Assembly (NCBI GenBank): GCA_029448655.1
Contig: JACCLO010000018.1
Coordinates: forward strand, 540,192 to 604,191
DNA from: Wolfiporia cocos
Lineage: Eukaryota > Basidiomycota > Agaricomycetes > Polyporales > Phaeolaceae
Length of the DNA stretch: 64,000 nt
Reading direction: 5' to 3'
Under the pieces are notes generated by a model. It had not been told where the DNA came from and did not search any database. It saw only the letters and a list, made by a program, of their open reading frames with translations. Below are positions 55,039 through 64,000 of the stretch, one piece after another. A program made the position numbers and the translations under genes. The stretch's first letter is position 1, and each line of letters begins with the position of its first letter.

Positions 55039-57047
55039 GATGCCTAGACATATAAGACCTTATACTACTACTAATGTCTACCCTAATGCAGCTAGTCTGT
55101 GCACATGTTGTGGTATCATAGTGATGCCATAAGGCGTCATAATATGGTGCTATCTAGGAATAGTGCAGTATGTCATAGAGATGACACTGGCTCTGTAAAT
55201 ATGCCTTGTATGCCATAAATGTGGAGGAAGCAGGCCGCTATGTCATACCTGTCAGATAAGCAGGCCACACTAAGTATAGACCTATAATAATAGGCATGAT
55301 GTCATAGACTGGGCCAGTATGGGCGCTGATGTTGTAAACGATGGAATGTGGGGCCTTGTAAACTAATAATAGTTCTGACCTCATAGTGTCACAGATTATT
55401 GTCACGGATTTGGGACATAGCACATTTTTCGCGCAATTATAGCACCAATTCTGGCCTTATACAAGCCTCTACAAAGTTATCCGGGACTTATCCCACCATG
55501 CCGAACCTGCCGAGGTATTATAACGGAACCTTACGGCCGAATAGGCCTTAACCTACACGTGACCCATAGCACCGGCCCAACGCTACACCACATGACTGAT
55601 TACGTCATCACTAAGGCAACGTGCTTCGCTGTGCCTCATCCTGTGATCCACGTCATACGTCTCGGTCATAGCACCGCCACCGCTACGTCACAACCCCGTC
55701 ATAGAGTCTAGAGTCCACAAGTCGACCAGCCTCTCCCTGTCAGCGAGCACCACTCGCATAATAATGGCAACATGGCACAACAGCTGACTAAGCTCTGTGC
55801 CCATCGGTCTACTACGCTGAGAAGCCTAACGACCACCACATGCATCACCGGCACTTCCTAAGCTCCGTGCTTCCCTCAATAGCACACGCTTCTATCACCG
55901 GCCTTATGCAACCCCCGGACTTCCCGTCACCGGCACAGTCCTACCTCCGGGCTTCTAGACCCGGCAATGTGCAACCTCCGTGCTTCTCACGCCGGCGTTG
56001 CCATACCTCCGAGCCAGCCGCAAGGCCTCGCTCCCACGCCACCACCGGCCTGATCATATCACCGGCTTCTGGCATACCACTCGGCCTTCTCGGCCTGAGT
56101 CACCAAGGGCCTGGCAAATAGCCATAGTCCCTCAAGGCACCGGTACAACCGGCCTTCCATATACCCGGGCTGCGCCCGCGTTCCACATGTCCACCGCAAG
56201 GTGACACCACCACTCTCTCATTTACCATTGGTCTGGCCATTACCGGCCTCCCACGGTCTCTTAGAGTAGAGTATACGTCAGCATACGCCGATAGGGCGCA
56301 CTGACCATTCCTTTAGGGCAAACACACTAGTTAGTAGCACGTGTTCTCACCCTGTACATATTTAAAGACCAAGGCTTGACGCCTTGATATCTTAGTTCTA
56401 TTCTTCTCGGCTACCGCCGCAGAAGCACCTCTCACCCTCTGTAGCTTGCCTTCTAACCCCTCACCAACTTGTCTGAGTAAGACCCTTAAGTTGGTGAGTC
56501 CCACAAGATGGCTTGTGTCAATTATTTTGTGCACATCCAGAATTGTCCTCTCTTACTATGTTTACTGTACTTATTGCACATGGCTGGGGTCGATCCAACG
56601 ACCTGAAGGTCAGTGGGTCATGTGAGTTGTGTCACATGACTTGCCAAACTCTTAGATTAGATAGCAGCACCAGGTACTATCACAGGAATCATGTCAGGTG
56701 ACCCTCCTTCTTATCTAAGATGTCAGGACTATTATTAGTCTACAAGCCTCACATTCTAGGTTTCTATAACCTCATGCCTATTATTATAGGCCCAGACTCA
56801 GTGTGGTCTGCTTACCTTACAGGTATGACATAGTGGTGCCATTTACTATACACATATGACATACAAGGCTAGTCTTACATAGTCAAGTCATCTTCTATGA
56901 CATACAGTGATATTCTTAGGATACAAAGGACATCATTATGATATACTGCACTATCATTAGAGTAGCACCACACCATGAGGGCTTATGGCATCATGGGCTA
57001 TACTTAGCCACTTATGCACAGATCACCTTAGTTTAGAGTGGTCTTAC
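55039..57047. repeat. LTR-derived sequence, no genes
   Basis: The stretch to about 55380 continues the minus-oriented LTR split by the transposon. At 55387 TGTCACAGATTATTG looks like the start of a plus-oriented LTR. From 55840 to 56260 many CACCGGC/GCCGG words recur in a C-rich segment. TTATGCACAGATCACC..TTAG near 57010 repeats the LTR block. Borders were not resolved. Confidence 0.5.
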
Positions 57048-60000
57048 TTATTTGCGGTCATACAGACTTCTATATATTAAGGAACCGACGATCTTCAGCC
57101 TGGGGATCGCGATAACAAGCTTCGATCCAGATGCCGTAATTCCCGCTTCGACAAACCTGGCAAGCAGCTTATTAGCTGTACATGCAAACTCATACATGAA
57201 CCTCTGAATATTCGAATTGCCTGCAACAGCCTTGTCGTCATAGTCAGTACTCGGACCCTTCACACCTACATCATCCACAAAAGCATCAGCTTCGTTCGGT
57301 AACATGTCACCCAACGTATGCAATATGCATTGACTGAATTCAGGCATTGCATTAGTATAGCCTTGTGGCAGCCTAGTCAATCGCAACGACCCAAAGGGGC
57401 ATTGGAATGTTGTAAGGTCGCGCGAAACTGATGCGAGAATGCAGTTGTCGAAAACTGCCATAATGTCAGCTAGCATAAAAATGTGATGCCCTACAAAGCT
57501 TTCAGCGAAGTCATCTGGCCATGGAGGTAGCACCGCATCACATATAGTGATAGCATTAAGGTCATGTCACAAGAAATATATTGTGATTTTTCCCTTATTT
57601 TTGCGATTTATATTCCGATTTCTAGGCTTGAAAACCGTCGCTGGAGGTATCACGTGCATAGGTAGATAAAGTCTTTATCTTATCTCGTTTTCATATGGTC
57701 ACGTTGTAGCATCTTGAGTAGCACGTTACCTAGTTACCTCTGTAGTCACATGATTCCTACTGCGCACAGACCGTCTCTTTAGGGTAGACAAAAGGTCTTA
57801 GCTAGGGGGTCTCTACATGTATATATATAGGCGACGTCTGAGGATTACTCCTCAGACTTAAGATTTTGGCCTAGGGGGCGTGTCCCCTGGTCACCTCTTT
57901 TATTATCCCTCTGCTGCTTGTCTTCGCGTGCAGGGTTCTTGACGACAAAGCCTGCTGCGTCCTACTTGGGCGTGGGGGCCTCTATTCATTGCATTCGTCT
58001 TACTCCCTTCTCTACTACTTGCTAGTCTGGGGGCGTACCGATACACTCATGGGTCGGTACCTCAGGCAATACGGCAGGACCTCTCAATAGAGGTGCCTTC
58101 TTGTTCTCCGCCATTAGGAGGGTGGGGGGCTATTGGAGATAGGATAGGGCGGATATGGGGGTTCTCCGTTAGGACGGGTGGCACGGATGGTTTCCGTGTC
58201 AGGTCACCTAAATTGAATACGAGTCGCGGATCACCCTGTTTCTTTTTGACCGCAAAATATGCTGTCCGATACGACGCGGAGAATGGCTCAAACTTGCCAG
58301 CATCTAATTGGCATTTGATGACTGCTTTCACCTTCTCCTCGATGGCCTTCGGAATTCGGATGGACGGTTGTGCCCATGGTACGTGTTCGATCACTGGTAT
58401 TTCATAGTCAGGAAAGTATCTTGGGGAGAAAGTACCTCACTCATCGTCAGTCCACGCAAATGCTGCCTGTCACGAAACCACAACATGGACTAGCAAGTCA
58501 ATTTCTGCATCTGATAAGAAGTTAGCGGGAATCTTCGCAATCACATCACTCAGCCGCTGCACGGTCCACCGATTGCCTGAGCCGAATTCATACTTCTTTC
58601 AGGGTCTCGGTTCAATTGGTAGCGGCATCAACTCAGGTATAGCAATAGGTTTGAATTTCTGTGTGAATGGGTTAGGCATATACGATGGCACTGGGCACAC
58701 CTTTCGGTCAATGGGCTTATATCTTTTCAATGCTACTGTCACGCTATAATGCATTTGTACACGTTTGCGCCATGCTGAAGGGACTGGAGTCAAAGGAATG
58801 GGGCTTGCTGCAATATAATCCTGTAACAACCTGTCAGAAGAGTCTGGTGGATCAATCTGGGAAGCTATCGATAACTCTGAATCTGTGAGTGTAGAGATGT
58901 CGCTCGCAACACAATGAAAAATGTTACCCAACCTAGGAATTTCTGAGGACGCGATACTACCTATCGAGGCCAGTTCAGACATTACGCCTCTCTTCAAAAA
59001 TCCTTGCGCGACACGAGTCCTGTCATGAACACTAATTTCTCCTTGTTTCGGTCAGTGCCTGTGTCGACAATACGCACCTGTATCGGCATCATGGATCGAT
59101 CACCGTTGCGATGTGCCACAAGGTACATTCCGTTCTTCCTTTCATATTCTAGATTAGCTGCCACCCACTGTAACCATGGCTGCCCGAGAATCCCATTGTG
59201 TTGCCCTAAGTCAGTCAGGGTGACAAAGAAATGGTGATCAAACCTTTCCCCCCCAATCTCAACAGGTGCGTCACGGATGCAGCCCTCAAGTGGTGTAAGC
59301 ATACCATTAATACCTTTGAGTGTCCACCCACACCCATCTGGATCGATAGCTAGGTTAGTCTGATCCCACACTTTCTTCAATATTAAGTTCAGCTTTGATC
59401 CTGAGTCTACGAGGTACATTACTGCCTCAGTCCCAAACATCCCTTGTACAACTCCACATGCCATTGCAAAGAATCGTTCCTGTCCAACTGCCACAGCATA
59501 AACGTCAGCGTGCTGCGTTATTACCTCTTCGAGGTTCTCACCCTCCTGTAAGCTCAGCATCACCGACCCCTCTGTCACGACATTCTCAACTGCCTCTTTC
59601 TCATCTTCAACTGTGGCTATCTGATTTGCTTGTGCCACAGATCCACCTACCTCCTTGCGCGTCTTCGTGAGTGCCGCAAAACGCTTCTGCAAGGTAGGCG
59701 AAATTCCTATTATCTGTCTCAGTTGCAGCGTTAGCTTCTGATCAAGTATCTGATTAGCGACGTCGTTGGCGGACACCATATCCTATACGTCAGACGTGAA
59801 CCTCGTCTGCTTCAGATGAGGAGGCATGTCCCTCTTGTGCGCAGTTACCTGATCCTTCTTCCTAGTCTTCCAACCCTCTTCCATGTTCACGGCTGGTGGC
59901 TTCTCGCTCGCAGCCTTACCATCCACTTTCGCTGTCGGCGTCATCTTCGTAGCTTCAGACAGTCCCACAACCTTACCCTTCGACCTATCGTTAGTGTGCC

Positions 60001-61464
60001 TGTATTCAAACCTATTGGCTATCGGCTCTTCATTGCTTGACTCCCCATCCTCTGCTGTCGACTTCTTGGCTTGTGCCCGAGTAGCTGCAAAAGTGTTCAG
60101 CACCCTCAATGAGTATGCGTATACGTCACCTTCGATCAATTGTTCGCCGTCAACTAACACCCCTAGGCTCGAACAGGTACCTGAGGGACCTGCAACATTA
60201 GACATGTCACGGTCCTTTTCCTTACCAAAACAGATCTCCTCTTGCAGCACCACTGCAATGCCGCCACGTTGCCCGGCAGGCATCATCAGTAAGTTTGCTC
60301 CGTTCGCTTGAATGACCTTCCCAGTTGCTGGCGAAAACTGACACATCTTTTCTGCAATTAGTGCTATCGTCTCTGGACACTTACTCATCCCAATCGGATG
60401 ATCGAGATTGACACCCTCCGTCTTGCCACACATGAAACATGTATGTGGTGCCCTTTCCATCTGGCCAGTCGATACCTGATGCGTATGCTGATGCTGTGTC
60501 GTTGGTTGTTCCTGTCGTACCTGTGTCGCTACCTCCTGATTTGCGATCGTCAGCTGTAATTTAGTCAATGCTTCACTCAGCTGTGCTATCTTTCCGTCTG
60601 TTCGTCTTTCTCGTTAGCCTTCGACTTCACTTTCTTACCACATTACTCTTTCTCAGCTCTCTTTCTAGCTCTACGCCTCACCTCCTTCCCGGAATCCGAT
60701 TCGTCAGATGACAACTCCTTGTCGTCACTCGTCTCTTCGTCAGAACCTGAGTTCAATGTACCTAGACCATATTCAATGTTATTTCTGCTAAAATACAATC
60801 TTACTGCTTCAATCGTCATGCTTTGATCCGCAGGTGCATCCATTGTGATGTCTTTACCTATTTTCCTGCGCAAACTACCTGCAATACGATGCCTCACAGT
60901 CACCGGTAAGCCTTGGTAAAATAACAAATCTCTCTCTGTCTCTGTCATCTTACTCTTTCTCACCAGGTCCCCCTCTTTCAGAGCAAAGTGCCTAACATAT
61001 CTGTCGAAGGAGCTACACAAGTTCACTCGCTCGTCCTCTCAGCAACGCCTTGAGAACTCACATAGACCCTCCGGCATAGGTACCGTTTTCTCCTCCTCAG
61101 AAGGAAAATAATGATAAAATACCTTCTTAGTATCTATCCAAGTCTTGTTCTTGAACAGCTCATTATTCTTGATGATCTGTCTAATGCTGGACTTACAATA
61201 CTGTAGAACCTTGTCTGACCACTCGGTATACGGAATACCAGCAGCGTAAGCCTGTGCTTCAAAAACTAACAAGAAATCTGTTACGTTCTTACCGTCAAAT
61301 TTAGGTGCATAGCGTGACCCTGCGCTCATCATCGGAACGACGAGTGCTGAAGTGATTGCCGACATGGTGTTTGCGATCGATGGTATGTTCGTCGTGTTTG
61401 TGTTTGTGTTCACGTTCGTGTTGAGGGGCTGCTGATTAGTAGAACTAGTGGATGACTTTGTCAT
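57048..61464 (-). mobile_element. Second Ty3-like retroelement, decayed and 3'-truncated
   Basis: Minus-strand order: Gag from ATG 61464 (RYAPKFDGKNVTDFLLVFEA), stop at 61033, continuing VRHFALKEGDLVRKSK; after frameshifts a zinc-finger-like CFMCGKTEGVNLDHPIGMSK-C (about 60440); aspartic protease with MYLVDSGSKLNLIL (about 59415); a linker; RT start VKAVIKCQLDAGKFEPFSAS and KKKQGDPRLVFNL (about 58250); then, beyond a solo LTR, DLNAITICDAVLPPWPDDFA, FGSLRLTRLPQGYTNAM and AFVDDVGVKGP (FVDD in place of YxDD; 57290). The reading ends at 57048. RNase H and integrase are gone. Stops and frameshifts throughout mark it as old. It differs strongly from the chromovirus at 5.9 kb and belongs to another Ty3-like clade. 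Confidence 0.82.
57565..58201 (+). mobile_element. Solo LTR inserted in the RT domain (637 bp)
   Basis: TGTCACAAGAAATATATTG...TTTCCGTGTCA, flanked by the perfect duplication GGTCA (57560-57564 and 58202-58206). Removing it rejoins the RT reading LVFNLGDL / DLNAITICD. It contains TATATATATA (about 57817) and the GCACAGACCGTC block. Confidence 0.88.
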
Positions 61465-62109
61465 GGAGCGGGTAACTGGTCTATTATTAGAGGATACGGT
61501 CTTATGCCCTCGCGCAGCGGCGCTAGACGCTTGTGTACGTGACGTTGCAGTCTATCTGTGCTGAAAGAACTAGTTGTAGCAAACAGGCTCAAACTTTTTT
61601 ACTACAGAGAGGATCATCAGACCATCGAGACGTCATTCGTGCTACAGCGTGATGCTCCGAACTTCTCCATCGGCACTCGAAACTTTCACACCCAATATCA
61701 CTGCATTGTATCCGACACCGCGTACATCCGCGAGGCACACCAAGCCGGTTCAATCACACTATACAACTCCACCGAAATCCGGGCAACATCATGCAAGTAT
61801 CACACCAACCTTGACAAGTTGTATCCACTGGTACACTGGAGTAGCATGAAGCCATGGTTCTAGCCGATGAGGTCGCAGGGATGAATTGGTCTTAAGGTCA
61901 AGACAAAAAGTGTCGTCCTCTTGTGGAGGGGTAGCGCGTTTCTATACTCAAATCCGTATAAGTCACAAGATCACCATTCGAACAACGATTACAAGATAGC
62001 AAGCTCAAGTTCTCTACACTCAAACTCGCAGAAGCTTTAAGAATCAAGCACATACCAAAAACTTCATCGAGCGTACAGCATTAGTATGCGATTATACTCT
62101 TCGATCACG
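61465..62109. other. No clear gene; one short plus-strand ORF
   Basis: A 101-codon frame at 61558-61863 reads like protein (NFHTQYHCIVSDTAYIREAH, LDKLYPLVHWSSMKPWF) but has no known domain; it may be transposon-derived. A 5' LTR for the adjacent minus-strand element would be expected here and was not identified. Confidence 0.35.
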
Positions 62110-62870
62110 CATACAGGTCGTCGTCCTGCATGTATATTTTATTTCTGGTATTTTTGATTATTTTCCTTACTGTACTAAAACCTCTGCACCGACTCTAGCA
62201 GCGCGTGAGACATGTCCCAAGGGAGTGGTACGCAAAAGTGAAGTAGGATCTGTGACGTTCCAGACCGACGTTTCTGCGCTCGAGGATGGCAAGATGCGCA
62301 CGTAAATTGGATGTGGTCTTGACATTGTTGATGGAGTCCGAGCCATTGCGTGTTTCGTACGCCAATCCTGACGGTATGTCGGATGTGTCTGTGCCGACAA
62401 CGTGGCCTCCATCTATTTTTTCTCCACTACTTCACATAGATTCATAGCCACAAGACTGTTATGGTAGTCATTTTTCCTTATCGAGTTACATGATCACTCG
62501 CTTCTCTCGATCGCATATCACTACTTTTTCTTCTGTCGTATTTCAGTTGGCTCTTGAAACTGTGTCGTTTGTAACATAAAACAGCTGCCATACCCAGGGT
62601 GCAATCCATCTCTCTCTCCTTGCATTTTCTGTGTGACGCTGTCCTCTAAGTCTTAGCGAGGCGACACCAAGCTCAACCGTAGCTGATCAAGTCTTCGTGG
62701 TGAAGAGATCACCTGTGAGTCTTGAAGTTTTTAGTCGTTTCGTGTCCTAGTATCTCCTCGTGGTTAGCAAACATGATCATGTGTTAGTATTCGTCATTGC
62801 GCGCACATTAGTTTGTGGCCAATCGGATATTTTGTTGTGGGTTTTTCTTGCATTTCCACACATACATTTT
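62110..62870 (+). repeat. Subtelomeric repeat element, copy B
   Basis: Diverged copy of 43390-44047 in the same orientation (shared blocks listed there), about 1 kb from the telomere. Unlike copy A, it continues past the CACACATACATT block into unique sequence. Confidence 0.7.
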
Positions 62871-63420
62871 GTTCTCTCGCGCTACGTATCGGCGATCTGC
62901 TATTCGCTGCATTTTTGCACTGCCCTTCCACACCACTCAGCGACTTCTGACACGTCACTAATGCTTGGTGTTATCATCACTCTGCTTGTAATCGTGTGTG
63001 CAAAATGTAATCACTCCCTGTTATTTATTGGGATTTTCTGTTGGGTATCTACAGGCCATTTACATTACAACAGCTACAAAATTCCCATAGGGCAGTACAG
63101 GAAGAACATGCGCAACACAAGTTTTTGTCAAAGGGATTTGAAGATGTGCGTTGCAAGCACGGGGCATGGGAATTGACTGGCCAACTCTGTGGGTCAGTGG
63201 GACATGCCCTATGGGATGAGGGATTGGAGGTGGGGAATGTGGCTGGTATGTGAGGATTGTCACGGGTGGCTGGTTTAGTAATGAGATGTATGGTATGGAA
63301 AGTTGGGGTATTTTGCAACTGTTTTCTACTGTTGGTGAGGATTGTGGAGTTGGCTAGCGACTGTTTCGTTCTTAGCAGAAGTCTATGTTGTGTCAGGAGG
63401 TTGAGATGTGAGAGAGACAG
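62871..63420. other. Subtelomeric unique sequence, no gene
   Basis: The longest plus frame runs from the copy-B segment (62760-63176) and is not convincing. Composition shifts here from balanced to G-rich toward the telomere. Confidence 0.4.
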
Positions 63421-63877
63421 AATTGTGAGAGATAGATAAGAGATTGTGAGAGCTGAGATGGTATGTGTGATGATAGGTGATGGGACTATGTAGGAGTGTA
63501 GTAGGTGAGATGAGATTAGTTAGATGAGCGAGTGAGATTTAGATTGTTGGATTAAGGGTAGGTATGGAGGATGAATGTGATAGAGATGATAAAAGTGTGT
63601 GTGGTAGTTTGGGGATGATTTGATTTTGGGTGAATTTATTTGAAGTTGTGGGAATTTTAAATGAATTTAGTGGGGTTGTGTGAGTGTTGTATATATTTAT
63701 GTGGGGTCATGTGAGTATGAAGTGAAATTATGTGGGGTTATGCGAGTATGAAGTGAATTTATGTGAGGTTATGTGGTGTTGATTGAAATTATATGGTATC
63801 GTTTGGAGTTGGATTCAATTAGGTAACGTAAAATAAATTTTAAATTTAAATTTAAATTTTAAATTTAATTTTGCATT
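63421..63877 (+). other. C-depleted, G/T-rich telomere-adjacent zone
   Basis: By direct count only about 9 of 457 bases on the plus strand are C, while G is frequent (GTGGGG, GATGAGATTAG words). The last ~50 bp before the telomere is AT-only AAATTT iterations. The strand bias matches that of the telomere repeat and begins sharply near 63400. Confidence 0.85.
63699..63820 (+). repeat. Degenerate 30-31-bp tandem repeat
   Basis: Units start at 63699, 63730, 63761 and 63791. The first two share ATGTGGGGT-ATG-GAGTATGAAGTGAA; the last two are more degenerate. A weaker unit may precede them. Confidence 0.7.
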
Positions 63878-64000
63878 TTAGGGGTTAGGGGTTAGGGGTT
63901 AGGGGTTAGGGGTTAGGGGTTAGGGGTTAGGGGTTAGGGGTTAGGGGTTAGGGGTTAGGGGTGAGGGGTTAGGGGTGAGGGGTTAGGGGTTAGGGGTTAG
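63878..64000 (+). repeat. Terminal telomere array, (TTAGGGG)n
   Basis: 123 bp, about 17.5 units of the 7-mer TTAGGGG. Two units read GTGAGGGG instead of GTTAGGGG near 63960 and 63975. The G-strand runs 5'-to-3' to the window edge, as at a right-hand chromosome end. Confidence 0.97.

Noticed and set aside
62110..62870. Subtelomeric repeat B as the 5' LTR of the minus-strand Ty3-like element
   Set aside because: Its TATA-like and leader features point to the plus strand, opposite to the element, and no TG..CA borders or target duplication could be defined.

Overview
The window is the end of a chromosome from a filamentous basidiomycete, most likely a wood-decay Agaricomycete. Its right edge (63878-64000) is a terminal array of the 7-nt repeat TTAGGGG, G-rich strand running outward. 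Host genes have many introns of about 50 nt with GT..AG borders and CTAAC-like branch points. Several genes belong to families I know only from Agaricomycetes. I see no rRNA, tRNA or CRISPR.

Left part (1-15.6 kb). A truncated old LTR (1-585) is followed by a small multi-exon gene (1506) and a multi-exon Cys-cluster/coiled-coil gene on the minus strand (2876-5841) that carries a foldback element in one intron. Next comes a young full-length Ty3/Gypsy chromovirus (5937-14410): 711-bp LTRs differing at one base, 5-bp target duplication GAGGC, Gag, and a Pol with protease, dUTPase, RT, RNase H, integrase and chromodomain. It shows a Tf1-like self-priming site and an extra open reading frame in the env position. 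Pol has two stop codons. The element sits in the former shared promoter between the Cys-cluster gene and a small peptide-repeat gene.

Middle part (15.6-43.4 kb). Host genes lie among transposon debris and most are broken. They are a short-chain dehydrogenase lacking its NAD-binding 5' end; an FUSC/aromatic-exporter-like membrane protein cut by a solo LTR; an intact NUF2 kinetochore gene divergent from a RecQ helicase gene that ends just after its Walker A motif; a 5'-truncated nucleotide-sugar transporter; a coiled-coil gene cut by a hAT-type MITE; and a frameshifted F-box/LRR gene. An intact proline-rich ORF lies between 16-bp direct repeats (39350-41074), followed by a Cys-cluster gene (41306) of transposon-associated style.

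Right part (43.4-64 kb). This is true subtelomere. A subtelomeric repeat (copy A) abuts a short interstitial TTAGGGG tract at 44048. It is followed by a 170-bp satellite array, an older inverted and diverged block of the same satellite, LTR remnants including solo LTRs with perfect target duplications, a TA-flanked Tc1/mariner-type transposon nested in an LTR, a decayed second Ty3-like element on the minus strand, subtelomeric repeat copy B, an almost C-free zone of about 450 bp, and the telomere. The layout suggests that an earlier chromosome end near 44 kb was extended by about 20 kb.

All calls come from reading the sequence and conceptual translation; no database search was run.
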